Source: Streptomyces sp. M41(2017)
GTDB taxonomy: Bacteria > Actinomycetota > Actinomycetes > Streptomycetales > Streptomycetaceae
DNA length: 64,000 bases
Direction of reading: 5' to 3'
NCBI RefSeq assembly: GCF_002078175.1
Contig: NZ_MWFK01000001.1
Span: forward strand, 248,001 to 312,000
The position numbers were made by a program, and so were the translations under genes. The notes under the pieces are model-generated. The model saw nothing but the letters and a program-made list of their open reading frames with translations. It ran no database searches and was not told the DNA's origin. Numbering within the stretch: the first letter of the stretch is position 1; each line of letters opens with the position of its first letter. Positions 24,083 through 33,608 of this stretch are shown in pieces.

Positions 24083-24991
24083 TCAGCCCTTCGTGCCGCC
24101 CGCGGTCAGTCCGGTCACCAGGTTCTTCTGCACGAGGTAGAAGAACGCGGACACGGGTATCGCGACCAGGACCGCGGTCGCGGCCATCAGGTTGCGCTGG
24201 GCGTCGTGCTCACTGACGAAGCTCTGGAGTCCGACGGCGAAGGTGTACTTCGAGTCGTCCAGCATGAACGTCGACGCGAAGGCGACCTCGCCGAACGCGG
24301 TGATGAAGTTGTAGAACGCGGCCACCGCGAGGCCGGGCTTGGCGAGCGGCAGGATCAGCCGGAAGAAGGTGCCGAAGGGGCTCAGCCCGTCGACGCGTCC
24401 GGCCTCGTCGATCTCGAACGGGATGGTGTCGAAGTACCCCTTGAGCAGCCAGGCGCTGTAGGGGACGGCCGTCGAGCAGTAGACGAGGATCAGGCCGAGG
24501 TAGGAGTCGATGAGCTGCAGGTCCGAGAGGATCTGGTACATCGGCACGATCAGCACGGCGATCGGGAACATCTGGGTGACCAGCAGGACCCACATGAACT
24601 TCCGGTAGCCGGGGAAGCGCATGCGCGAGACCGCGTAGCCCGTGGTGGCCGCGACCATCACGCCGATCACCGTGGTGCCCAGCGACACGATGAGCGAACT
24701 CTTCATCCAGTCGAAGAAGTTCGTGTGCTGGAGCACGAAGGAGTAGTTGTCGAACGTCATCGTGTCCCAGATGCGTCCGGGGTGCAGGTAGTCGTCCTTG
24801 TCCGGGCCGAGCGACAGGAAGACCAGCCAGGCGATCGGGAACAGCGCGATCAGGCTCGCGACGGTCAGGATGCCGTGGGAGGCGAGCGCGCCGGCGCGGC
24901 TTCGCTCGCCGCGCTTCCGGGCCGGACGCGGCGACGCGTCGGGGACGGGGGCCTCTTCGGCCGGCGGCGTCCGCAGGGTGGTGGTGCTCAT
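24083..24991 (-). CDS. malG: Maltose/maltodextrin ABC transporter permease MalG
   Basis: An inner-membrane permease of 302 residues with six predicted transmembrane segments. The cytoplasmic EAA loop (EIDEAGRVDGLSPFGTFFRL, near residue 205) contacts the ATPase subunit. No ATPase gene is present here, consistent with Streptomyces sugar transporters that share the MsiK ATPase encoded elsewhere. Start ATG 24991 is chosen over 25027 because the latter overlaps the malF end. It lies 13 bp after malF, in one operon with malE. Confidence 0.94.
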   Translation of the reverse strand: MSTTTLRTPPAEEAPVPDASPRPARKRGERSRAGALASHGILTVASLIALFPIAWLVFLSLGPDKDDYLHPGRIWDTMTFDNYSFVLQHTNFFDWMKSSLIVSLGTTVIGVMVAATTGYAVSRMRFPGYRKFMWVLLVTQMFPIAVLIVPMYQILSDLQLIDSYLGLILVYCSTAVPYSAWLLKGYFDTIPFEIDEAGRVDGLSPFGTFFRLILPLAKPGLAVAAFYNFITAFGEVAFASTFMLDDSKYTFAVGLQSFVSEHDAQRNLMAATAVLVAIPVSAFFYLVQKNLVTGLTAGGTKG

Positions 24992-25004
24992 GGAGACTCC
25001 CGCC

Positions 25005-26009
25005 TCAGATCGCGAGCTGCTGGTCATTGCGGTTCAGCCAGCGGCGGTAGAAGGAGGTGAAGACGACGAGGATGGCCAGCAGCAGCATGCCGTAGGCGGC
25101 CGACTGCGCGAAGTCGCGCGGCTGCTGTCCGAAGCCGAGGTAGTAGGCCCAGGTGACGAGGATCTGCGCGTCCGGGGCGGTGTTGCCGAACAGCAGGAAG
25201 ATCACCGCGAACTGGTTGAAGGTCCAGATCACCCCGAGGAGCACCACGGTGGAGCTGACCGACCTGAGGCCCGGCAGGGTGACGTACCGGAACTGCTGCC
25301 AGGCGCCTGCGCCGTCCATCTCGGCGGCCTCGTACAGCGTGGAGTCGATGGACTGGAGACCGCCGAGCAGCGAGACCATCATGAACGGCACACCGCACCA
25401 GGTGTTGACCATGATCGCGGCGAACCGCTGCCAGAAGGTGTCCTCCAGCCACGCCGGCGAGGGCAGGTGCACGGCGTCGAGCATGGCGTTGATGATGCCC
25501 CCGTCGGCGAGCATGAACCGCCAGCCGAAGACGGTGACGAACGTCGGCACGGCCCACGGCAGCACGAGGATCAGCCGGTAGACGGTGCGGCCGCGCAGCT
25601 TCTGGTTGAGCAGCAGCGCGAGGCCGAGGCCGATGCAGTAGTGCAGCGCGACGCACAGGACGGTCCAGGCGATGGTCCAGATGAAGTGCGACCAGAAGCG
25701 GTCGTACGACGTCGGCCCCCAGAGGATGTCCTCGTAGTTGTCGAGGCCGATGAACTTGTAGGTGGCGTCGATGTGGTTGACGCCGATCGTGCGGGCCGAG
25801 TTGAGGCTGTTGGCGTCCGTGAGCGTCAGGTAGAGGCCCCGCACCAGGGGATAGAGCACCAATCCGCCGAGTACGACGACGACCGGGGCGATCATCGCGT
25901 ACGCGTACCAGTACTTCTGGTACGAGTGCTTCAGACGCTGCATCCGGCCGGGGCGCGGTGCTCGGTCACCGCGGCGCTTGCCGGTCGCTCGGTCGATGGC
26001 GACTGTCAT
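25005..26009 (-). CDS. malF: Maltose/maltodextrin ABC transporter permease MalF
   Basis: A permease of 334 residues with six or more membrane segments, starting near residue 35 (YAYAMIAPVVVVLGGLVLYP). The EAA loop YEAAEMDGAGAWQQFRYVTL is near residue 230. It is the partner of MalG in forming the translocation pore. It is transcribed from malE through a hairpin-containing gap of 104 bp and runs into malG. Confidence 0.94.
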   Translation of the reverse strand: MTVAIDRATGKRRGDRAPRPGRMQRLKHSYQKYWYAYAMIAPVVVVLGGLVLYPLVRGLYLTLTDANSLNSARTIGVNHIDATYKFIGLDNYEDILWGPTSYDRFWSHFIWTIAWTVLCVALHYCIGLGLALLLNQKLRGRTVYRLILVLPWAVPTFVTVFGWRFMLADGGIINAMLDAVHLPSPAWLEDTFWQRFAAIMVNTWCGVPFMMVSLLGGLQSIDSTLYEAAEMDGAGAWQQFRYVTLPGLRSVSSTVVLLGVIWTFNQFAVIFLLFGNTAPDAQILVTWAYYLGFGQQPRDFAQSAAYGMLLLAILVVFTSFYRRWLNRNDQQLAI

Positions 26010-26055
26010 GGTTCGACACCTTCTGCAAGATCAGGAGTTGGGCGCACACGGCCGG

Positions 26056-26106
26056 TGGCCGCCGGAACCGTTCCCCCGTCCGGCGGGGGTGCGGAACCGG
26101 CGGCCA
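26056..26106 (-). terminator. Hairpin in the malE-malF gap
   Basis: An outer 10-bp stem (TGGCCGCCGG at 26056-26065 with its complement 26097-26106) encloses an inner CCCCCG/CGGGGG hairpin. Such structures between binding-protein and permease genes usually cause partial termination or protect the malE transcript, giving more MalE than MalF/G. Confidence 0.65.
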
Positions 26107-26113
26107 CACGGGC

Positions 26114-27388
26114 TCACTTGCTGAAGTCCGGGACCAGCTTGGCGATCGCCAGCTCGGCGTTGCTCAGACCCTTGTCCAGGGACTCCTTGCCACCCGCGAT
26201 CTTCGGCAGCTCGGTGTCGAGCGGGCCCCACAGCGAGCTGTACTCGGGCAGCGCCGGGCGCGGCTGGGCGGCGGAGAGCACCGTCTGGTAGCCGGCGATG
26301 CCCGGGTCGGCCTTGACCTCGGAGGTGTAGGCGTCGTCACGCGTCGGCAGCGTGGAGTTCTTGAGCGCGATCGTCGCCTGCGACTTCGCGGAGGTCATGA
26401 ACTTCACGAACTTGAGCGAGGCCTCCTGGTGGGCCTTGTCCGAACCCGCGTACACGGAGAGGTTGTGGCCGCCGGTCGGGGCGCCCGCCTTGCCGCTGGA
26501 GCCGGCCGGGACGGTGGCGATACCGAGGTTCGACTTGTCCGTGAAGGCCGAGCCCTTGTAGAAGTTCGTGATCTCCCAGGGGCCCTGGACGATCGCGGCG
26601 ACCTTGCCGTTGACGAACGCGTCCTGGATGTGGGCGTACGCGTCGGCGGTGGTGTCGGCCTTGTGCAGGCCCTTGCCGGAGAACAGACCCTGCCAGGTGC
26701 CGTACGCCTTCTGCGCGGCGGCCGAGTTCACGGTGATCTTCTTCGCGGTGGCGTCGACCGTGTCGGTGCCCTCGCCGTAGAGGAAGGACTGCGCGTAGTA
26801 GGCCTGGGTCGAGCCCCAGTAGCCGTCGACGTCGGTCTTCGACTTGATCTTCGCGGCGTCGGTCTTCAGGTCGGCCCAGGTCTTCGGGGCCTCGGTGATG
26901 CCGGCCTTCTTGAAGAGCGCCTTGTTGTAGACGAGGGCGAGGGTGTCGGTGACCAGCGGGACACCGTACGTCTTGCCGTCGTACTTGGCCTGCTCGATCA
27001 GGCTGGGCTGGAACTTGGCCTGGTCGGCGAGGGCCGCGGTGCCGTCGAGCGGCAGGAAGAAGCCCTTCTTGGCGAAGGCGGGGGTCCAGCCGACCTCGGA
27101 GCGCAGGATGTCCGGGGCGCCCTTGGAGCCGGCGGCCGTGTCGAACTTGTTCTGCGCCTGGTCGAAGGGCACGTTGACGTACTTGACCTTGATACCGGGG
27201 TTGGCCTTCTCGAACTGCTGGGCCAGGGCCTTGTACGTCGGCGCCTCATTGGTGGCGTTGGAGGTGTCCCACCAGGTGATGGTGGTGGGGCCGTCCGACT
27301 TGTCGCTGCCGCTGTCACTGCCGCCGCAGGCCGTCGCCGCGAGGGCGAGGGACGCCACCAGCGCAGTGGCCGCTATGCCACGCCGCAT
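26114..27388 (-). CDS. malE: Maltose/maltodextrin-binding lipoprotein MalE
   Basis: This is the extracellular substrate-binding lipoprotein of the transporter, 424 residues. The lipoprotein signal MRRGIAATALVASLALAA ends in the lipobox ATAC with Cys near residue 21, followed by GGSDSGSDKSDG. The rest is a family-1 solute-binding fold (ITWWDTSN near 38, NPGIKVKYVNVPFDQAQNKF near 65). Start ATG 27388 has a ribosome site AAGGAG. The 467-bp gap to malR (27389-27855) carries CTTGCA operators and no gene. Confidence 0.95.
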   Translation of the reverse strand: MRRGIAATALVASLALAATACGGSDSGSDKSDGPTTITWWDTSNATNEAPTYKALAQQFEKANPGIKVKYVNVPFDQAQNKFDTAAGSKGAPDILRSEVGWTPAFAKKGFFLPLDGTAALADQAKFQPSLIEQAKYDGKTYGVPLVTDTLALVYNKALFKKAGITEAPKTWADLKTDAAKIKSKTDVDGYWGSTQAYYAQSFLYGEGTDTVDATAKKITVNSAAAQKAYGTWQGLFSGKGLHKADTTADAYAHIQDAFVNGKVAAIVQGPWEITNFYKGSAFTDKSNLGIATVPAGSSGKAGAPTGGHNLSVYAGSDKAHQEASLKFVKFMTSAKSQATIALKNSTLPTRDDAYTSEVKADPGIAGYQTVLSAAQPRPALPEYSSLWGPLDTELPKIAGGKESLDKGLSNAELAIAKLVPDFSK

Positions 27389-27522
27389 GAGATCTCCTTG
27401 AGGGTGAAAGCCCGAGTAGGTGGGGATGCGGTCCCGCCCGATCCCCTTGCCGACTTGCCGACTGCGCCGTTGCGTCCGCCGGGCGACGTGAACGTAACAG
27501 CGTTGTAAGCGGCGCGAAAGAC

Positions 27523-27543
27523 CTTGCAGCAAAAAAGTGCAAG
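27523..27543 (-). promoter_or_regulatory. CTTGCA-n9-TGCAAG inverted repeat upstream of malE (MalR operator candidate)
   Basis: A perfect 6-bp inverted repeat, CTTGCA 27523-27528 and TGCAAG 27538-27543, with an A-rich spacer. It sits ~135 bp upstream of malE, in the position expected for repression by the divergently encoded MalR. Confidence 0.65.
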
Positions 27544-27630
27544 AGCTGCCGAGAGTTACGGCGCCGTGACCTCCCCTGCATCACCCCGAAACCCTTGTGC
27601 GAGGCCGCTCAGCGGAGTTCGGGGCCGCTG

Positions 27631-27653
27631 TGCAAGACTCTGCAAGCTCTTGC
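27631..27653 (+). promoter_or_regulatory. TGCAAG/CTTGC repeats in the malR upstream region
   Basis: TGCAAG occurs at 27631-27636 and 27641-27646, followed by inverted CTTGC at 27649-27653. A further CTTGCA lies at 27693-27698. Same core as the malE, amylase and pulA operators; suggests MalR autoregulation. Confidence 0.55.
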
Positions 27654-27855
27654 CATCGATGTCGCGCACGGGGATCATCGGGCCGTCAGCGCCTTGCAGG
27701 AGCCACCCTTTCCCGCGGCGCACGCCCGGGACGCCGATCCGACCGGAACACGAGGGAGCGCGATGACGCAGCAGCCCGCAGCGGGCCGTACAACCGCCCG
27801 CACACGGCGTCCGGTTGGTGGGCAGGGCGGGACACGACCGGTACAGTCCAATCCT

Positions 27856-28890
27856 GTGACCACACGGCTTGCCGACATCGCAGCCCAGGCGGGGGTCAGT
27901 GAAGCGACTGTCAGCCGCGTCCTGAACGGGAAGCCGGGCGTCGCCGCGACCACCCGCCAGTCCGTCCTGGCCGCGCTCGACGTACTGGGCTACGAGCGTC
28001 CCGTCCGTCTGCGGCAGCGCAGCGAGGGCCTGGTGGGCCTCATAACCCCCGAGCTGGAGAACCCGATATTCCCCGCGCTCGCGCAGGTCATCGGGCAGGC
28101 CCTGACACGCCAGGGCTACACCCCCGTCCTCGCGACGCAGACCCCGGGCGGCTCCACCGAGGACGAGCTGACCGAGATGCTGGTCGACCGCGGGGTCGCG
28201 GGCATCATCTTCGTCTCCGGACTGCACGCCGACACCTCCGCCGACATGCAGCGTTACGAACAACTGCGCGGCCAGGGTGTCCCCTTCGTCCTCGTCGACG
28301 GCTTCTCGCCCAAGGTGCAGGCACCGTTCATCTCCCCGGACGACCGCGCGGCGATGGCCCTGGCCGTCACCCACCTCGCCTCCCTCGGGCACACGGGCAT
28401 CGGACTCGCGCTCGGCCCCAAGCGGTTCGTGCCGGTGCAGCGCAAGATCGAGGGCTTCCTGCGCACGATGCAGGAGCAGCTGGGTCTCCTGCCCGCCGAC
28501 GTCGAGGAGCGACTGGTCCAGCACTCGCTGTACACACTGGAGGGCGGCCAGGCCGCCGCGAGCGCACTCATGGACCGCGGCTGCACGGCGATCGTCTGCG
28601 CCAGCGACATGATGGCGCTCGGCGCGATACGCGCGGCGCGCCAGCGCGGCCTGGAGGTTCCCACCGACGTCTCGGTCGTCGGATTCGACGACTCGCCGCT
28701 CATCGCGTTCACCGACCCGCCGCTCACCACGATCCGCAAGCCGGTGCCGGCCATGGGACAGGCGGCGGTGCGCACGCTCCTGGAGGAGATCGGCGGGACG
28801 CCCGCGCCGCACAGCGAGTTCGTGTTCATGCCGGAGCTGGTGGTGCGTGGCTCGACGGCTTCGGCGCCGGGGGACCGCAATCGTCCCTGA
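27856..28890 (+). CDS. malR: LacI-family repressor of maltose/starch genes MalR
   Basis: A repressor of 344 residues. The N-terminal LacI helix-turn-helix is RLADIAAQAGVSEATVSRVL with the hinge region following. The C-terminal periplasmic-binding-like effector domain begins GLVGLITPELENPIFPALAQ. By family knowledge MalR releases operators when malto-oligosaccharides are present. GTG 27856 gives the standard LacI start; an ATG at 27763 would add 31 unlikely residues. The gene is divergent from malEFG, and its likely operators lie in the shared intergenic region. Confidence 0.93.
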   Translation: MTTRLADIAAQAGVSEATVSRVLNGKPGVAATTRQSVLAALDVLGYERPVRLRQRSEGLVGLITPELENPIFPALAQVIGQALTRQGYTPVLATQTPGGSTEDELTEMLVDRGVAGIIFVSGLHADTSADMQRYEQLRGQGVPFVLVDGFSPKVQAPFISPDDRAAMALAVTHLASLGHTGIGLALGPKRFVPVQRKIEGFLRTMQEQLGLLPADVEERLVQHSLYTLEGGQAAASALMDRGCTAIVCASDMMALGAIRAARQRGLEVPTDVSVVGFDDSPLIAFTDPPLTTIRKPVPAMGQAAVRTLLEEIGGTPAPHSEFVFMPELVVRGSTASAPGDRNRP

Positions 28891-28998
28891 GTAGGATGAT
28901 CTGCGGGTTTACGGCCCGCTCCGGGCGTAGAAAGTGCGACTCGAACCCATCCGGTGGATGATCGGTGGTCGAAGGCTTTTCTGGCAGACTCTGCGCCT

Positions 28999-29859
28999 AT
29001 GGGTGAGACGACCGTGACGACACTGGAAGGCCGGAATGAGGCCACTCCACAACCCGTCGCGGAGGAGAAGGCGGGTCACAACCTCCTGCGTCGTATGCGG
29101 GCCCCGCGTCGCCCCCGCCTCTGGTTCGAAATCCTGCTCATCGCCGTCAGTTACTGGACCTATTCACTGATCCGCAACGCCGTGCCGGAGCAGAGGCACG
29201 AGGCGTTGCGCAACGCGGACTGGATCTGGCGGCTGGAGCACCACCTCGGCATCGCCGTGGAGGAGTCGGTCAACCACACCGTGAACTCGGCGACATGGCT
29301 GATCATCGGGATGAACTACTACTACGCGACGCTGCACTTCGTGGTGACGCTGGGTGTTCTCGTGTGGCTGTACCGTCGCCACCCCGGCCGGTACGGGGCG
29401 GCCCGGCTCGCGCTCTTCGCGACCACGGCGGTGGCCCTGCTCGGGTACTACTTCTTCCCTCTCGCGCCACCCCGTCTGATGACCGGCGGGACCTTCGTCG
29501 ACACCGTCACGGTCCACCAGACCTGGGGATCGATGGCCTCCGGCGACCTGAAGCACATGTCGAACCAGTACGCCGCGATGCCGTCCATGCACATCGGCTG
29601 GTCCCTGTGGTGCGGCCTGACCGTCTTCGCCCTGGCCTCGGCGCCCTGGGCCCGCATCCTGGGCCTCCTCTACCCGGCGGCCACCCTCATGGTGATCGTC
29701 GCGACGGCCAACCACTTCTGGCTGGACGCGGTGGGCGGCATGCTGTGCCTGGCCTTCGGCTTCCTGGTGGCCCGCCTCTGGTACGGCGCGCTGCCCTACC
29801 GGCTGCCGCAGCGGGTCCCGGGCACCGGCGCCGGACAGAATCTGCCGGCGAAGACCTGA
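28999..29859 (+). CDS. PAP2-superfamily membrane phosphatase-like protein
   Basis: A multispanning membrane protein of 286 residues (about six segments). PAP2 signatures are visible: a PRLM stretch near 165, YAAMPSMHIGWSLW near 200 (the SxxxxH-type His), and ANHFWLDAVGG near 245 (His-x3-Asp-type). It resembles the actinobacterial inositol-phosphoceramide-synthase-like PAP2 group, but the substrate is unknown. It is convergent with glnE, with only 10 bp between the stops. Confidence 0.88.
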   Translation: MGETTVTTLEGRNEATPQPVAEEKAGHNLLRRMRAPRRPRLWFEILLIAVSYWTYSLIRNAVPEQRHEALRNADWIWRLEHHLGIAVEESVNHTVNSATWLIIGMNYYYATLHFVVTLGVLVWLYRRHPGRYGAARLALFATTAVALLGYYFFPLAPPRLMTGGTFVDTVTVHQTWGSMASGDLKHMSNQYAAMPSMHIGWSLWCGLTVFALASAPWARILGLLYPAATLMVIVATANHFWLDAVGGMLCLAFGFLVARLWYGALPYRLPQRVPGTGAGQNLPAKT

Positions 29860-29869
29860 GGCCCGGGCG

Positions 29870-32800
29870 TCACGCTCCGTAGAACAGTTCGTCCACGACG
29901 GCCCTCGCCCGGCGGGTGGTCCTGCGGTAGTCGTCGAGCATGTCCCCGACGTGGCCGGGACCGTAGCCCAGGTAGCGGCCCACGGCGGCCAGCTCCCGGC
30001 CGTCGGAGGGGAAGGTGTCGCCGGCCCGGCCCCGTACGAGCATCACCGCGTTCCGTACGCGGGTGGCGAGGACCCACGCCTCGTCCAGCGTGGCCGCGTC
30101 CTCGGCGGACAACAGCTCCGCGGCACACGCGGCGGCCAGCGCCTCCCTCGTCCGGGTGGTCCTGAGGCCCGGCTCGGCCCAGCCGTGCCGGAGCTGGATG
30201 AGCTGCACCGTCCACTCCACGTCCGACAGGCCGCCGCGCCCGAGCTTGCTGTGCAGCGTCGGGTCGGCGCCGCGCGGCATCCGCTCCGACTCCATCCGGG
30301 CCTTCAGCCGCCGGATCTCCCGTACGGCCTCCTCGCCCAGGCCCTCCGCCGGATACCGCAGCGGATCGATCAGCTCGATGAACCTGCCCCCCAGGTCCAC
30401 GTCGCCGGCGACGACCTCCGCCCGCAGCAGGGCCTGGGACTCCCAGACGAGGGACCAGCGCCGGTAGTACGCCTCGTACGACTTCAGCGTCCGCACCAGC
30501 GGTCCGGACTTGCCCTCGGGTCGCAGGTCCGCGTCGATCAGCAGGGGCGGATCCGCGCTGGAGATCTGCAGCAGCCGCCGCATCTCGGACACCACGCGGT
30601 TCGCGGCCTTCGAGGCCTCCTGCTCGTCGACACCCTCGCGGGGTTCGTGCACGAAGAGGACGTCCGCGTCGGAGCCGTAGCCCAGTTCGTGGCCGCCGAA
30701 ACGACCCATGCCGATCACCGCGAACCGGGTGGGCAGGGTGTCGCCCCAGCCGTCGCGCACTACGGCCCGCAGTGTCCCGGCGAGCGTCGCCGCCGTCAGG
30801 TCGGAGATCGCGCCGCCGACGAGGTCGACCAGGGCGCCCTGGTCGGCGACGGCCGGGGTCTCCTCGGTGCCGTAGGAGGCGACGATGTCCGTGGCGGCCG
30901 TGCGGAACAGTTCCCGCCGGCGCACCCCGCGCGCCGCGGTCACGGCCTGCTCGCCGCCGTCGGCCCGGCGTACCGCGGCGAGGATCTCCTGCTCCAGGTG
31001 GGCACGGTTGCGCGGTTCCAGGCCGCCGCCCTCGCCGTCGCCGAGCAGCGCGACCGCCTCCGGCGCGCGCAGCAGCAGGTCGGGGGCGAGCCGTCCCGCC
31101 GAGAGCACCCGGGCGAGGTTCTCGGCGGCGGCTCCCTCGTCCCTCAACAGCCGCAGGTACCAGGGGGTCTTGCCGAGCGCGTCCGACACCTTGCGGAAGT
31201 TGAGGAGACCGGCGTCGGGGTCGGCCGAGTCCGCGAACCAGCCCAACAGGACCGGCAGCAGGGTGCGCTGGATGGCGGCCTTGCGGGAGACCCCGGACGC
31301 CAGGGCCTCCAGGTGACGCAGCGCCGCGGCCGGGTCGGCGTAGCCGAGGGCGACGAGCCGCTCCCGGGCCGCGCCGGGGCTCAGCCTGGTCTCTCCCGGC
31401 GCGAGTTGGGCGACGGCGTCGAGCAGCGGCCGGTAGAAGAGCTTCTCGTGCAGCCGGCGCACCACGGAGGCGTGCCGTTTCCACTCGCGGTTCAGCTCCT
31501 TGACGGGGTCGACGCGCAGACCGAGCGACCGCCCGATGCGCCGCAGGTCGGCGTCGTCCTCCGGCACCAGATGGGTGCGCCGCAGCCGGAAGAGCTGTAT
31601 GCGGTGCTCCATCGAGCGCAGGAAGCGGTAGGCGTCGTCGAGCTGCACGGCGTCGGCGCGGCCCACGTAGCCGCCGGTGGCGAGTGCCTTCAGGGCGTCC
31701 AGGGTGGTGCCGCTGCGCAGTGACGTGTCGACCCTGCCGTGCACCAACTGGAGGAGCTGCACGGCGAATTCGACGTCCCGCAGGCCACCGGGTCCGAGCT
31801 TCAGCTCGCGTTCGATCTCGGCGGCCGGGATGTTCTCGACGACCCGGCGCCGCATCTTCTGCACGTCGGCGACGAAGTTGTCCCGCTCGGCGGCGTGCCA
31901 CACCAGCGGGGCCAGCGTGGCCACGTAGTCCTCGCCCAGCTCCAGGTCTCCGGCGACCGGCCGGGCCTTGAGGAGGGCCTGGAACTCCCAGGTCTTCGCC
32001 CAGCGCTGGTAGTAGGCGAGGTGGCTGCTGAGCGTGCGCACCAGCGGGCCGTTGCGCCCCTCGGGGCGGAGATTGGCGTCGACCGGCCAGATGCTGCCCT
32101 CGACCGTGGTCTCGGAGCAGATGCGCATCATGTGGGAGGCGAGCCGGGTCGCGGCCTGCACGGCCTTGGACTCGTCCGCGCCGTCCGTGCCCTCGGCCTG
32201 CTCCCCCACGAAGATGACGTCGACGTCGGACACGTAGTTCAGCTCGTGTCCCCCGGTCTTGCCCATCGCGATCACCGCGAGCCGGCACAGCGCCGCGTCG
32301 TCGGGCGCGGCGGCCCGGGCGATGGTGAGCGCGGCACGCAGGGTCGCGGTGGCGAGGTCGGCGAGCTCGGCGGCGGTCTGCGCGAGGTCGGTGGTGCCGC
32401 ACACGTCGCGCGCGGCGATGGAGAGCAGGCAGCGGCGGTAGGCGACGCGCAGGGCGACGGGGTCGTCGGCGTCGGCGAGTCCCGCCTCGAACTCCGCGAC
32501 GCCGGGGTGCAGGTCCTGCGCCTCGTAGGTGACGAGGGCCTGCCAGTCCCGGGGGTGCCGGGCGAGGTGGTCGCCGAGTGCCTCGGAGGCGCCGAGGACA
32601 CCGAGGAGCCGGTCCCGCAGCGGCTTGGCGGCGATCAGGGTGTCGAGGAGCTCCCGCCGGGCGGGGTCCCCGTCCTGCGCCTCGACCAGCCGGACGAGTC
32701 CGAGGAGCGCCAGGTCGGGATCGGCCGTCGCGCCGAGGGCGTCCAGGAGGACCGGGTCGACTCTTATGGGCGCGAGTTCGGGGCCCTCCAGCAGACGCTC

Positions 32801-32875
32801 GGCCGCCGAGGGATCGGTGAAACCGTGCCGCAGCAGCCGTGAGAAGGTGCTGCTCCTGCGCCCCGGCGCCGTCAT
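29870..32875 (-). CDS. glnE: Bifunctional glutamine synthetase adenylyltransferase/deadenylase
   Basis: This protein of 1001 residues attaches and removes AMP on the conserved tyrosine of type-I glutamine synthetase in response to nitrogen status. Two nucleotidyltransferase domains are evident: AMGKTGGHELNYVSDVDVIF near residue 210 (deadenylase half) and GMGRFGGHELGYGSDADVLF near residue 720 (adenylylating half). Each is followed by a PII-uridylyltransferase-like helical region. Start ATG 32875 is chosen; the extra upstream frame overlaps the divergent VOC gene. It lies in a window with glnII and glnA2, neither of which is the canonical adenylylated enzyme. Confidence 0.96.
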   Translation of the reverse strand: MTAPGRRSSTFSRLLRHGFTDPSAAERLLEGPELAPIRVDPVLLDALGATADPDLALLGLVRLVEAQDGDPARRELLDTLIAAKPLRDRLLGVLGASEALGDHLARHPRDWQALVTYEAQDLHPGVAEFEAGLADADDPVALRVAYRRCLLSIAARDVCGTTDLAQTAAELADLATATLRAALTIARAAAPDDAALCRLAVIAMGKTGGHELNYVSDVDVIFVGEQAEGTDGADESKAVQAATRLASHMMRICSETTVEGSIWPVDANLRPEGRNGPLVRTLSSHLAYYQRWAKTWEFQALLKARPVAGDLELGEDYVATLAPLVWHAAERDNFVADVQKMRRRVVENIPAAEIERELKLGPGGLRDVEFAVQLLQLVHGRVDTSLRSGTTLDALKALATGGYVGRADAVQLDDAYRFLRSMEHRIQLFRLRRTHLVPEDDADLRRIGRSLGLRVDPVKELNREWKRHASVVRRLHEKLFYRPLLDAVAQLAPGETRLSPGAARERLVALGYADPAAALRHLEALASGVSRKAAIQRTLLPVLLGWFADSADPDAGLLNFRKVSDALGKTPWYLRLLRDEGAAAENLARVLSAGRLAPDLLLRAPEAVALLGDGEGGGLEPRNRAHLEQEILAAVRRADGGEQAVTAARGVRRRELFRTAATDIVASYGTEETPAVADQGALVDLVGGAISDLTAATLAGTLRAVVRDGWGDTLPTRFAVIGMGRFGGHELGYGSDADVLFVHEPREGVDEQEASKAANRVVSEMRRLLQISSADPPLLIDADLRPEGKSGPLVRTLKSYEAYYRRWSLVWESQALLRAEVVAGDVDLGGRFIELIDPLRYPAEGLGEEAVREIRRLKARMESERMPRGADPTLHSKLGRGGLSDVEWTVQLIQLRHGWAEPGLRTTRTREALAAACAAELLSAEDAATLDEAWVLATRVRNAVMLVRGRAGDTFPSDGRELAAVGRYLGYGPGHVGDMLDDYRRTTRRARAVVDELFYGA

Positions 32876-33022
32876 CCCGGCCTCCCGTCGGATCGGACCC
32901 CGCACCGCTTTCGGATCAAGGTCGTGCGAAGCGAGCCTAACCCCGGTCGGCGGGGTGGCGCCCCGCGCCGGTCTGGGCTTGTGTGGACGGAGCCGTGTGC
33001 CGTGGGACAAGGGAGTCGAACC

Positions 33023-33460
33023 GTGGACATGACCCTCGAAGTGATCGTTCTGCCCGTCTCGGACGTGGACCGGGCCAAGGAGTTCTACCGGGACAAGGTC
33101 GGCTTCCACGTCGATCTGGACGGCGAGGTGATGGAGGGGGTCCGGATCGTGCAGATGACGCCGCCCGGGTCCGGATGCTCGATCGCCCTCGTCGACGGCC
33201 TCCGGATCCCGACCGGAACACCGCGGCCGGGGACGTACCACGGCATGCAGCTGTGCGTGCGGGACGCGGCGGCGGCGTACGAGGAACTGACCGCGCGCGG
33301 CCTGGAGGTGAGCGAGCCGGTGGCGTTCGCGCCGCAGGACGGTGCCACCTTCATGTACTTCAAGGACCCGGACGGCAACGGGTGGGCGATCCAGGAGTAC
33401 CGGAAGCGGGCGACGGAGCCGCTCCACCAGGTACTCGGCCAACTCGCCCGCGAGGGCTGA
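33023..33460 (+). CDS. VOC-family protein (glyoxalase/bleomycin-resistance fold)
   Basis: This 145-residue protein has paired beta-alpha-beta-beta-beta modules: EVIVLPVSDVDRAKEFYRDK at the N-terminus, YHGMQLCVRDAAAAYEEL in the middle, and MYFKDPDGNGWAIQE (the C-terminal Glu ligand) near 130. These are typical of dioxygenase/glyoxalase-like enzymes. No specific substrate is indicated. GTG 33023 is preferred because GGGAG lies 7-8 bases upstream; ATG 33029 is the alternative. Confidence 0.87.
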   Translation: MDMTLEVIVLPVSDVDRAKEFYRDKVGFHVDLDGEVMEGVRIVQMTPPGSGCSIALVDGLRIPTGTPRPGTYHGMQLCVRDAAAAYEELTARGLEVSEPVAFAPQDGATFMYFKDPDGNGWAIQEYRKRATEPLHQVLGQLAREG

Positions 33461-33486
33461 CGGCAGCGGGCTCCGACGCCGGACGT

Positions 33487-33606
33487 CCCCGGCCGCCGGG
33501 GGGGGCGTGACGGCGGCCTCCCCCGGTCGCCGGGAGGCGTGACGGCTCCGGCTGCCCGGGGGCGTGGCGGCAGCATTCCCGGCCGCCGGGAGGGCCGCGA
33601 CGGCAG
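33487..33606. repeat. Imperfect ~30-bp GC repeats after the VOC gene
   Basis: Four imperfect units share the pattern CCCGG(C/T)CGCCGGG followed by GCGTGACGGC or a close variant (starting near 33487, 33520, 33553 and 33577). Each unit contains a small palindrome and could fold. The intergenic stretch 33461-33722 otherwise contains the PHO-like box and the phosphoesterase ribosome site. Confidence 0.55.
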
Positions 33607-33608
33607 CC

